Part shown: piece after piece, positions 36,608-48,045 of the stretch
How the letters are laid out: each line of letters opens with the position of its first letter
Position numbering within the stretch: the stretch's first letter is position 1
NCBI RefSeq assembly: GCF_000165425.1
Contig: NW_001799211.1
Coordinates: forward strand, 434,001 to 498,000
DNA length: 64,000 bases
Direction: 5' to 3'
Source: Paramecium tetraurelia
Lineage: Eukaryota; Ciliophora; Oligohymenophorea; Peniculida; Parameciidae
Position numbers and translations under genes: made by a program
The notes under the pieces: generated by a model
Told to the model about the DNA's origin: nothing
The model's input: only the letters and a program-made list of their open reading frames with translations
Databases searched by the model: none

Positions 36608-37147
36608 TCAAAATTCAAAAGATCTGACAAGTCCCTTATTTTTTTATGTTGATGGTCTCAAACCCGATAAATTATAAAAATATTGTTTTGTTTAGTTCCA
36701 CTCCTTGTCATATTATTGCTTTGAATACGATGATTTTTTTGTTGTAATATGTTTAAATAATATTAAATTATCTCTTCTAATTTATTCTTGTTCAGTTTTC
36801 TTTCGTGTATTTAAGCTGCTTATTCTCTTTGGCTTATCCAACTTGATATTAGTGCTATTCATAATATTGGTGATCTTCTCCAATAACAGTCTATTGTCCT
36901 TCTCAATTTAAGTGTATCTATCTTCCAAAATCTACACTTTCTTCATGTTCGGTATCCGATCAACAGTTCTGGGAATAGTTATGAGTGGTCCTATTTACTA
37001 AAGTCGGCTGTATCCATCCAGCATCTCCTTTTCTTACATTACTCTAATATGAGGTTTTGGTCTGTGCATAAACTATTTAATGTGGTAGTAGTTATTGTTT
37101 ATATATAATATTTGTAATAAATGTGAATCATTTAATATTATACTCAT
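36608..37147 (-). CDS. CFAP97/Hemingway-like ciliary protein
   Basis: Uninterrupted 179-residue frame. Contains the family arrangement of paired basic helices: HIKQFMHRPKPHIRVMQEKE, then MKKVQILEDRYTQIEKDNRL followed by LLEKITNIMN, and EQEQIRRDNLILFKHITTKK before YDKEWNQTKQYFYNLSGL. CFAP97-domain proteins (KIAA1430, Drosophila Hemingway) act in ciliogenesis and axoneme stability. The chosen ATG (37147) overlaps the stop of the upstream gene by the sequence ATGA; a downstream in-frame Met (MHRPKP) is an alternative start. Confidence 0.65.
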
Positions 37148-38464
37148 TATTTTTTTAATAAAGCAACTTCTAATTCCTCAGTCAATAATTATTGTTCCTA
37201 AAATGAATCATATAGTTTCGACTTTATAGCTGGGTTAAACTTCTAATAATGCTTTAAGATGAAGTCAATAAAGAATTGTTGGATTTGCTTAGGGAACTAA
37301 TGAAAAATCTAACATTATTTATTTGTTTCCTTACTTTTTAGCAATCTAAAATCAACATTTAAACTGCTGTAACGTTGACACTCTAGATTATTCCAACAAT
37401 ATCTCTGAAAAAGAGTTTAAAAAGGGCAGATGAAGGGTATCTGATTTTAGCAAAGCTTGAAAACATCTGCAATTTCAAAAGGTTGCTAAATTAATCATAC
37501 CTCTAAATAAATTGTTATTCAAAAAGCTTATTAATCTCTTGTGTTCCATGTCCAAATTGTTTATATAACATAAATAAGGTTGTTATATTTTATGGCTCTG
37601 TTGTTGGGATATTCATTATAGCTTGCTCTTCCAATAATTTCCAAAACTCAGGGGATCCTTTACCGAATAATGCTATTCCTGTGCCAACTCTACATTTAGA
37701 ATACTATGTGTAAACCTAATCAAATCTTAAAATTCCATCTCCGTCACTAAACTCTGTTTCTCCAACATATCAAAGATATCTTTCCTTTAAATTCTAGCCA
37801 ATATCAAACCAAAAGAGAAGTGCTTAAGATCGTTTGACTTAAAATGGTCTATTTATTGTCGGAAATTCAAAAGTAAGGATTGCTCAACCTCTTTATTCTT
37901 GGATTTTGTGTACTACGAAACTTGTCCATAGATGAACATCGCCAACCCAATTTCTGATGCATTTAAGTCAGGAGCTTATGACACAGCTGCTACAAAATTG
38001 AAATATTATTGATAAAATTATTTTGTGTAATTTCCTGACACTAATAATGATAATACGTCGAGGGTTTCTACCAAGGAAGTTTATCTAGTTCATTATGTTA
38101 TTAATGTTACTATTCTAAATATAATTAGGTGGTTCTATCAAATATTTTTTAAGCATAATTTTCATCATCAATTTATTAAGAAAAGCTTATAGATACTAAT
38201 TATCTTATTTGTAAGTTTTCGAATTAAGGCAAATAAGGCTTTAGTTGTTAAATTAAACTTGAAACCTCTTTCAAATTAATTTATTCATATACATTTTTTA
38301 TCTAATTATTTTCCTTAATGCAATTGGTTAAGTTAATTTAAAATTGCTCTATAATCATTTGCTTATGCGGTTTGAGAAAACTAATAATTGGGAATTCTCA
38401 TCCCATGAATGAATTTTTAAGATGTGCCCATTACGAAAAATAATCTAAGGTATTACCTTATCAT
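37144..38464 (-). CDS. Helical-repeat protein, possible mitochondrial leader
   Basis: Start 38464 gives MIRQYLRLFFVMGTSQKF, an amphipathic, Arg-containing N-terminus that could be a mitochondrial presequence. The body is alpha-helical (SSLIQQLKPYLPQFENLQIR; YFNFVAAVSQAPDLNASEIG; then IDHFKSNDLKHFSFGLILAR). This repeat style recalls FASTK, OPR or heptatricopeptide RNA-binding proteins, but no diagnostic motif is seen. Introns (25 nt near 38300 and others) are only partly placed. TGA 37144-37146 is embedded in ATGA with the next gene's start. Confidence 0.5.
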
Positions 38465-38541
38465 ATTAAATTTATTAGAAAAATAAATGAATTAATTATA
38501 ATTATCATAAGCATAGTCACCAAGAGAAAGTAATTTCGATT

Positions 38542-40131
38542 ATGAAGAATAACCTCAAATATAGTCAATTCAATTACATTAAAGTAGGGCAGCGCTTTAA
38601 ATTATCACTAATGTAATCTTACTAATATAAGGAATCTAGATATAAATTTTGGTTGCTATATTTTAAATATTCTTAATACTTTTTAATTCATATATCGCCT
38701 TTGATTTAAGCTATAAGATATCAATTCTATATGTAACAATTTTGCATTTTCTCTAAATCATCAAAATCGGCGTATATAATAATAAGTAAAGTTAAAGAAT
38801 TAATTTTGTCTAGGAAATTATATCACAACCAGTATTGCTGCATATAGATATTTTGGGGAATTCTCTCCATCTCCTATTATGTAATATATATGAATTTAGC
38901 TTTAAAGGGTTGCTTAATATATTTCTTAGAAAACGATGACTTCCCTATTTAGTATCCGATACTCATGCATTTGATATTCACTCTTACATGGTTTGTGTTA
39001 GCACTACACACGTATTTAAAAAATAAAAATGAAAAAAGCTTTATATTAGTGGTAAACGATTATAATTAATTTAGTTGACAGTTCTATTAAGGTTTTTTTT
39101 AGTTCTCCAACTAATGATGGTCAATCTTAAATAAATTCAATGGATAGATTGGGAATGGCTTTATGTATTTACAATACTTTGGATATTCTTGTCTATTATT
39201 TGTATTTTTTAAATCATTTTTTTATTTGATTTTATTTGCAAAGCAGCCTAATTTTTGTAAGAAAGAGATCCACTCAATAGGGAATCAATTAATCAGTAGA
39301 GTACACATATTAAGCAGGTTTAGTTATAGGATCACTATGGATTAATTTACTAGTTTTGTGCATTTCTGCCCTTCCAACCTTTAGTATGGTGTGCTACACT
39401 ATAAAGTTATCGACAGGAAAAGAAAGCTATAATTCTCTGTCAATAACCTTATCAGTTATTTACTCTTTAGTTTTTATAGTCTTTACATTGTATTATCGAA
39501 CGGCTTTGAGGTTAGAAATATATTTTATTGAATAAGCCTATTTGTTTCTCAAATCCAACAATCAAGAGGAATAGAAACCAATAGTGAAATCAATATGGAT
39601 AATTTATAAAGATATCGATTGAATTCTCCGAGTTCTAAACATAAAAATCACTTAATAAAAAGCAAAGATTAGATCCTAATACAGCTTCCCTAATATTTAG
39701 TATAATATTATATTTATGGCAAGATTAGATTATCACAAACCTACTTTTTGCCAGCGATTAATAGTGATAATTCTTCATAGTTAAAGCAATCATAATAACT
39801 ATAAGCTCAATAATAGCATATCAAAAAGAATAAAACAGATTCTGAATAACCTAAATTAAGCAATCGTGTTTCTCTTACTGAAATTAATTCTGATAAAGAT
39901 ACACAATGCTTTAATTGTTATTAAAATGAAAGCTGTGCTGTCTATATGCCCTGTGGACATGGTGGATTATGTGTGAAGTGTGCCACAGAATGGTTTACTG
40001 AGAAATAAGAGTGTTTAATTTGTAGAAAAGTAATTAATTTCTTCATTTTCATTTAGCCTGTTGAGTCTGTTGTAAAAGTTTCATAGTCTGAATAAAATAA
40101 AGTGTAGGTAATTGATGTATTGGCTTTTTGA
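38542..40131 (+). CDS. Multi-span membrane RING-finger protein (probable E3 ligase)
   Basis: Start 38542 (MKNNLKYSQFNYIKVGQ), 77 bp from the divergent helical-repeat gene. Several transmembrane spans between about 38820 and 39530, then a Ser/Gln-rich cytoplasmic linker. A C-terminal C3HC4 RING follows: CFNC, MPCGHGGLCVKCATEWF, CLICRK, with a 27-nt intron splitting the last part. The architecture is that of ER or endomembrane E3 ubiquitin ligases. Introns near 39052 (23 nt), 39259 (24 nt), 40031 (27 nt) and at least one near 39600 are needed. Stop TGA 40129-40131. Confidence 0.75.
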
Positions 40132-40182
40132 AAATTCTTTTATTATTTCTATTGATAATTCAATAATTAATATTATTTTCAT

Positions 40183-40670
40183 ATGAAATCAAAAATATTG
40201 AACACTGGCTCAATTCCTGAAAAAAAGCCAACCGTTTATTTAAATGATGGATAAGGAAGGGACACTTATATTTCTTATAACAATGGTGGGAATTTTGCTT
40301 AAGAGTTTCGCTTTTTAGCATCACCTAAATAGCCAACTTCAATGCGGTTGAAATACAATTATAGTGTTCAATAAGATTATTCAACACCAAGAATCTATTA
40401 CTAAGGAGATGGAACAGGTAGAGACACCTATATTTTGTAATTTAATGTTTGATAATAATTAGATAAAATGTTAAAGATAAGTGCATCTCAGGTTAACTAA
40501 ATTACAAGTCTATGCTAAGAAGTGATACTAATTTTGGTTAACTTCAGAAGTATAGATATTAATTGCCTCCTCTTGCTAAATAAAAAATGGGTCTCATCCA
40601 TTAGTAGCAAAAAGTCCAATCAAGTCGATTGTCAATGCCTAAAGGCAAGCTATTTTTTAATGAAGAGTGA
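40183..40670 (+). CDS. Small protein with two GxGRDTYI motifs
   Basis: One 26-nt intron (about 40439-40464) gives 153 residues exactly in frame. Two copies of a D-G-x-G-R-D-T-Y-I motif (NDGQGRDTYISYNNGGN and GDGTGRDTYIL) sit about 60 residues apart. The rest is basic and Tyr/Gln-rich. Short protist proteins with repeated GxGRD-Y motifs are often associated with axonemal microtubules, so a ciliary role is a guess. Confidence 0.55.
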
Positions 40671-40881
40671 TTCTCTAAATATTCAAAATAAATAATATTT
40701 TTATTCGTAAATTTTTGGTACATTGTTATTTATACAATATAAAATAAAATCAAGAATGAAATGGTTGATATTTAATAATTATTATATTTATTGGCAATAC
40801 TATTTAAAATAAACATAAAATATAAATCTTTTAAGAAACTCATTCAAAATATTTTTTCTAAAGTGAAAATAGAACTTTACA

Positions 40882-41313
40882 ATGAACTCTCTAATAATTC
40901 ATAAATTTCGTTAATCTTGTATAAACAGGCCTAATGAAACTATTAACAATAAATACTTTGACACTCCTGTTAGTTTCCTCGATTATCAATTTAAAATACT
41001 TTCTTAAATGGTTAAATGGTAACTTAAATTATAATTTTAGAACTATTTATTACCTGTATCTAATAAGCTGAATGATCTAAGAAGTTTAGACTTTGTAATA
41101 ACTTAATTATAAGCCACTTACAAAGTAGATTTCTATTGATCTTCCAACATATTAGCCATCTTTTAAATTAGATATTTACTAAATAAGAAAATAATATGGT
41201 GATCAATAGGTTTTATTAGGATAATTTGACATGATAATATTAAATAAATAACATTTTTCACATTGGAGTACACATTTTCTCATTGAGTTCTCTCCTTTTA
41301 TCAAAGTTGCTGA
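40882..41313 (+). CDS. Hypothetical protein overlapping the 3' end of the Alba gene
   Basis: Starts MNSLIIHKFRQSCINRPNE. Introns of 30, 19 and 20 nt restore a frame of 120 residues closing at TGA 41311-41313. Residues such as SIDLPTYQPSFKLDIYQIR look coding. Without the third intron the frame would run on into the antisense of the Alba repeat. No family recognised; gene structure is tentative. Confidence 0.4.
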
Positions 41314-43447
41314 TTATTTGACTTTATTATGGTAATTTGTTTTCTACTTTGCTCTTTTAATTTTAATTTTAGCCTTTATTATCATTATCATTATTTTTTC
41401 TCTTTTCTTATTTTTTCTCTCTATTATCTTTATTATCTCTATTATCTCTATTATCTTTATTATCCCTGTTATCTCTATTATCTTTATTATCCCTGTTATC
41501 TCTATTATCTCTTTTATCTTTTTTTTCTTTATTTTCTCTATTATCCCTCTTTTCTTTATTATTTCTATTATCTTTATTGTCCCTGTTATCTCTATTATCC
41601 CTATTGTCCCTGTTATCTCTATGTTCTCTGTTTTCTCTATGTTCTTTGTTGTCTCTATTGTCTCTATGATCTCTATTATCTCGATTGTCTCTATTATCCC
41701 TATTGTCTCTATGATCCCTATTATCTCTATTATCCCTATTGTCTCTATTGTCTCTATTATCCCTATTGTCCCTGTTATCTCTATTATCCCTATTGTCTTT
41801 ATTATCTCTATTGTCCCTGTTACCTCTATTATCTCTATTGTCCCTATTATCTCTATGTTCTCTGTTTTCTCTATGTTCTTTGTTGTCTCTATTGTCTCTA
41901 TGATCTCTATTATCTCGATTGTCTCTATTATCCCTATTGTCTCTATGATCCCTATTATCTCTATTATCTCTATTATCTCTATTATCTCTATTATCTCTAT
42001 AATCCCTATTATCTCTGTTATCTCTATTATCTCTTCTATCTCTATCATCCCTTCTATCCTTGTTATAGCTCATATTATCTATGTTACTTTATTACTTATT
42101 AATCATACTCCTTTCATCCCTAATAAAATTTTAATTCAAATTTGGATAATTAAATTAAGAAAATTCATTTTAATTTTGGAAACTTCTCTAGGTACCGTCA
42201 TTTTAATGATGGTACACATTTGATTGATGAAAAAATTATGATTAAGAATCTGTAAACTATTCTTCCATCCTTTTATTTCTTAGTTCAGTATTTCTAACAT
42301 ACCTGTTATTATTGTTATGATTATTACCAGTATTCCCAAAATCTTATTAAAATTATTGTTAATGATGTTCACGTATTTAGCTTTGTTATTGGGAAGGAGG
42401 ATAAGGCTAGAATTTCTAATTATTAAAATTAGGATTTTAATTCTGCTTTGGAATAGATATTTCTTCAAAGCCATCCTCATCGGGGATTTTAGAATGTTTA
42501 AAATTATGAGCATAATCAAAGTATTCTTATGGTCTTTGGTCAAATCTCTAATATTTATTTTAAGACTACACTTCCTACTCTTATCTATAATTATAGGTGA
42601 AATTTTTGTTGGATTACTCCATTTAATCAAACGTTCTGTTGAATTAATTCGTTTAATTGAAATTTTTGTTGTATTACTCCATTTAATCAAAGGTTCTGTT
42701 GAATTAATTAGTTTAATCGAAATTTTTGTTGAATTAATCTTAATCTTATTAAAAAGATGCATATATATCCTTATGCTTGATAATTGATTCTTGTAACGAG
42801 GATTTAAAATCTACTTAGCTTCTATAATATCTTTCGCCTTCTTTATTTTCAACTTAATCTTCTTATGCTTATTCCTGATCTTCATCTTCTGAGCTTTCTT
42901 CTTCTTACTAGATGTCGTTTGTTGATGTAAGATCATATAGCTCTCTAATCATTGGATCATGATGTTTAAGAGATTCAGATCTCTCATCAAATAAAGATTT
43001 TTAATATCCTGGCTTTTACATTTCTTCCTAAGTTGGATTAAAGGTAAGTTTGATTATTATGGACGAGATTTTTACACTTATATTAACATCAACTAATCCC
43101 TCCTCCAAAGGTTCGTAATGGGTAAATTTTTCAATGTTGTCGATTAGAGAAATCTAGAATGTATTATGAATATATCCATACTTCATGAAGTTTAGGAAAT
43201 TTTTCTTTCAAAATTTTGGCCATCATTATAGCATTAGCAGCTGTTTTCTCATAAGCAACTAAATGGATAGAAGAAAATTCTAATGTAAATTTGATTTATT
43301 ACTTTCATCTTTTAAAAGTCTTATTGCTTTATCAATTAATTTATGGATTCCCTAATTCACAGAGATTACATTTTATGCATAGGGAGGTTGGAATGTGCTC
43401 TTAAGGTATTTATTTTTTGTCGAATTGGTGTTATGATATTTTTACAT
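41258..43447 (-). CDS. Alba-domain nucleic-acid-binding protein with Asn-Arg-Asp repeat tail
   Basis: Introns of 23 and 28 nt near 43270-43300 and 43150-43180 give 712 residues, exactly in frame. The N-terminal Alba domain shows NVISVNQGIHKLIDKAIRLL, then HLVAYEKTAANAIMMAKILK, FPKLHE, and the eukaryotic extension YEPLEEGLVDVNISVKISSI ending near PGYQKS, as in plant long Alba proteins. An acidic linker (EEESSEDEDQEQ) follows, then a Gln/Asn/Phe-rich disordered region containing a 20-residue tandem repeat, then about 70 Asn-Arg-Asp units. Plant and protist Alba proteins bind RNA or R-loops and carry RGG tails; here an RD-type tail takes that place. Confidence 0.8.
41408..42060 (-). repeat. 9-bp tandem repeat encoding (Asn-Arg-Asp)n
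   Basis: The unit AATAGAGAT (minus sense) recurs about 70 times with variants giving DHRD, NKE, ENRE and NKD. A higher-order duplication of about 118 bp is visible: 41614-41731 and 41848-41965 are near-identical, offset 234 bp (26 units). All three frames of each strand are open over much of the block because the period is a multiple of three and TAA/TAG are sense. Confidence 0.9.
42599..42740 (-). repeat. 60-bp tandem repeat in the Alba gene
   Basis: Two full units (42599-42658 and 42659-42718) plus a partial third. Each encodes 20 residues of the form NQTNQFNRTFDQMEQ(Y/S)NKNF. The units differ at only a few positions, which suggests recent expansion. Confidence 0.85.
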
Positions 43448-43715
43448 TAAATTAATATTTATAATAATAATAAACAATGAATTTCAAAGAAGATAATAAT
43501 GTCTTTTGATTATCATTGAGTTTGTAATGGATAGAAGGTGAGATTAATGATTTATATGTTAATTCTGACTCAACAGTACTTTAATTCAGATTAATTTATA
43601 TTTAATTAAATTGAGTAATCTACTATTAATTTGAAAATGATGAGTTAAGCAAATATATTATCAAGTTACATATAAGGTCTTATAAATTATAAATTATAAT
43701 ATAATTTATTAATTT

Positions 43716-45028
<1,313 letters not shown>

Positions 45029-45115
45029 TTAAATATCATTTTTAAAATATGTATTTTTGTACTATACTAAGTTAATTTATTCAAAATTGCTATATAATAT
45101 TTATAAGAAATTGTA

Positions 45116-45538
45116 ATGATTGATTAGTAAACAAAAACACTTGATTAAATATATGGATGCAATTTCAAAAGAGTGCCATATCTTTATGGGGAGATGGAAG
45201 GAACAACTCCCTTCCCCATTAATGAAGCAGATGAGGATTTGGATTCTGATAAATAATAGTAATAAAACTAGCATAAAATAATATCCCCAATATAATTAAA
45301 GTCATAATTAAAACCTCTAATTTAAACCAGAAAAAGAAGACAAACAGTTCACAAATCCCCTGTAAATAAGTCTCAATTTGATAACCATATTGGGTTCAGA
45401 AATTCATTTTATAAGAGTAATAATAAAGTGAATCTGGTATCGAGATAGCGGGTTGAAGAATTGAAAAATTACGAGATCTCGATGTTTACTAAATACGCTC
45501 AGAGATTCTAATTGTAAAAGCAAGTCCTTTGGAATTGA
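45116..45538 (+). CDS. Small basic hypothetical protein
   Basis: Intronless 140-residue frame, 87 bp downstream of the MYND-Aurora gene. Begins MIDQQTKTLDQIYGCNFKRV, with an acidic patch (NEADEDLDSDK) then a basic Gln/Lys/Ser-rich part (QTRKRRQTVHKSPVNKSQ). Likely disordered; no family recognised. Confidence 0.55.
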
Positions 45539-45751
45539 GTTGAATGGCTGATTTATAGTTTGAAAAGAGATCTAATTTTGTAATTTAATAATTATTATTT
45601 ATCATAAATTTAAAGATAACAGCCCATATTTATATATCGATATCCCCTATTATACTGCTAATATTTATCCTGCATTTTATTTTGATAAATTATTAGAATT
45701 ATATATAGATGAATTATTGAAGAATCTTATAAAATAATATATAAAATAATC

Positions 45752-46208
45752 ATGGATTAAGAAATATTTATTAAATAACCATTGGATGACGAAAAGATCG
45801 ATCAATATGAATAGTAAAGAGATCTTTAAATTTTTATAGGTAATCTTAATTAATGCAAAATGAAGAATCGCTGGAGCATTTGGTCAACTCGCTAATATAA
45901 AATTAATAGCTAGATGAAGAAGATTAATTTAAATAATAAATTGGAAAGCGCAGAATTAATGACTAAAGGTAATTTTTTCAACAATATCAATTTATACTAT
46001 CAGGTTTACATTCCAAGAAGATAAGCGTATCTTGGAATTAGTTTAATAGGTCGGTCCCAATTTTAACAAAATAGTCAAATAGTTTCCAGGCAAAACAATG
46101 AATATGATAAAAAATAGGTATTATAAAAAGCTGCGATACATTAAAGAAGATGTTCAAAATGATCAAGAATAAGTGAAAAAGCATTCTAAATCGAAAAAAG
46201 CCAATTGA
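45752..46208 (+). CDS. Myb/SANT-like DNA-binding protein
   Basis: Introns of 26 and 35 nt give 131 residues, exactly in frame. The C-terminal half is a single Myb repeat: RFTFQEDKRILELVQQVGPN, FNKIVKQFPGKT, MIKNRYYKKLRY. One of the three spacing tryptophans is replaced by Phe, as often in ciliate Myb proteins; the recognition helix is basic. The N-terminal half is acidic and Gln-rich. Probable small nuclear transcription or chromatin factor. Confidence 0.7.
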
Positions 46209-46348
46209 TTTTTTGATTTATTTATAGACTAACTAAGCTACTTTTGTTTTTTTATGTAAATGCCATGCTTTTTTATATTATTTTATTCATATACAACATT
46301 TTATTATTTTTATTAATTAAAATATTTATATTAAACAATTTTACTTCT

Positions 46349-46689
46349 ATGCAATCATAAAAAAGAGGACAATAACACAAACAAGGATATCAAGCAGATT
46401 TAAATAAATATTTTGGAAAGAGATTAAAAATTAAGTTAAATGCAAAACGAACAATTATTGGTACTGTGATTGGGTAAAATTAATTCTTATAAAAAATAGA
46501 TTTGATATTTTCATGAATCTAGTGCTTGATCATTGCAAAGAATTGATTCCAGGATAAGGAGCAGAGAATAAAGATAATCTTTATCCAGGCTTTTCAAATG
46601 TCACAGATCAACTAGTTGATATTGGATAAGCAATTGTGAGAGGCAACTCAATAATTATGTGGGAATGTTTGGATAAAGTTAAAGACTGA
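46349..46689 (+). CDS. SNRPG: Sm-like core spliceosomal protein, SmG
   Basis: One 26-nt intron gives 104 residues. Sm1 motif: KYFGKRLKIKLNAKRTIIGT, then GFDIFMNLVLDHCKEL. Sm2 motif: GQAIVRGNSIIMWECLDKV, diagnostic of SmG (IVRGNSIIM). SmG sits in the heptameric ring on U1, U2, U4 and U5 snRNAs, between SmE and SmD3. An insertion between the motifs (GAENKDNLYPGFSNVTD) is longer than in animals. Confidence 0.9.
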
Positions 46690-46952
46690 CTGAATATATA
46701 AACAATACAATAAATAGAAATTATTCCATTGAATTATTTGCTAATCTCACACTAATCCTATAATTGTGGCTATTTGGTTAATTTAAAATTAAAGTACCTC
46801 TAATTCATTCATTTTCATATCTCTTTGCCTGTAAGCATCTTAAATGAGGTTTGATTGAGGAATAAAATGACTAGTGAAGAAATGGCATGTTGTAAATATA
46901 TTGATTTCATTAAAAATTGAATAATTCAATAAAATTAATAAATTAATTAGAA

Positions 46953-47613
46953 ATGTTTTTTGTAATAATTAAGAATACCTTTTATTTCTATATTTTGATA
47001 CACTCTATCTTTTCTTTGCTGAGTTTATTGATATGTTTAGATAATGATATAGATCACTTTGAAATTTAATGTCCAAGAGTAATTATTTATTTTATGTTAG
47101 TTGAGTAATAAAATCAAAGAATTCATAGCAGGAATATTCAAGCCATTTTTGCCAGAAGTTATCGAATTTTTAGTTGGAAAAATATTAATGCGTGATCTAA
47201 GGATTGTGAATGCTCTTATATTTTCAGGAATATTAGAAATTGTTTTAGCTATATTAGGAGGATTGTATATATGGCATTTGATTTTAGCTACTACATTATG
47301 GTTGAAACTCCAAAGCCTATATAAAAGAGCCTTAGAATAATTGCAAAATGCTGTTTCTTTTTAGGATTAGTATTATGGATTGCCATTTATTGCAGCGGAA
47401 TTGGTTTAAGAAAACTATTTGAAATACTGCATATTGTTTATTAAAACCCATAAAATGTAGAAAATTATTCAAACGATTTATAAGAATTTATATAAAAGAG
47501 ACAAGAAGAAATTTTGGAGTATTATTTCTGATTGCATAAACATATTTCTAAATTTATATAAAAACATTCTTTTTTAGTGGGAGAAATTCTCAAGATTTCT
47601 GATCAATTTTTGA
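46953..47613 (+). CDS. Membrane-associated hypothetical protein
   Basis: Starts MFFVIIKNTFYFYILIHSIF, a hydrophobic signal or anchor; one 22-nt intron just before 47098 gives 212 residues, exactly in frame. A second long hydrophobic segment (VNALIFSGILEIVLAILGGL, continuing YIWHLILATT) suggests at least two spans, followed by a basic Lys/Tyr-rich C-terminus. No family recognised. Confidence 0.55.
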
Positions 47614-48045
47614 TGAATATTTTAATGGATGATAATTTAATATCGCTTTGATTGTAAGAATTTATGTTCTATATTAGAAATAAGAAGTGTAATGTAAATC
47701 AATATGGATACACAATAATATGTTATAATGATATTAATCGATTTTAAATCAATGATGAAAAAAAAATTCATTCTTATTAAATTTTTTAGAATAGATATTT
47801 CCCAAAATCCAAGTTATTGTTAACTTATTTTAATATCAAACCCTACCAATGTTTTAATTTAATTTTTCTCCATTTTTAGAACAAATCTTCTAAGCTCATA
47901 GTCTTGGTTAATTAGTTTAAAAAAATTGTATTTCCTTTTCTACTCCTCAACATATAATATTCAATGTATATCTAGATTACGTCAGCGTTTATTAGAGAAT
48001 ATAAAAAAAATTCATTGTAAAGAATTAAATAATTCTAATTCCTTA
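47614..48045. other. Intergenic upstream of the ABCA gene
   Basis: About 430 bp of AT-rich sequence without a sustained frame on either strand. Likely contains the promoter of the ABC transporter gene; no motif stands out. Confidence 0.5.

Noticed and set aside
36705-36911. Plus-strand 68-residue hydrophobic frame
   Set aside because: Antisense of the CFAP97-like gene, which is one uninterrupted minus-strand frame.
41329-42102. Plus-strand 257-residue Tyr/Leu/Cys-rich open frame
   Set aside because: It is the antisense of the Asn-Arg-Asp array; the minus frame joins to a clear Alba domain and is the sensible coding strand.
42280-42762. Minus-strand 160-residue frame starting MHLFNKIKINSTK
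   Set aside because: It lies in the wrong frame of the Alba gene; the neighbouring frame is continuous from the Alba domain to the NRD tail.
42317-42787. Plus-strand hydrophobic 156-residue open frame
   Set aside because: Antisense of the Gln/Asn-rich part of the Alba gene, whose spliced frame is exact.
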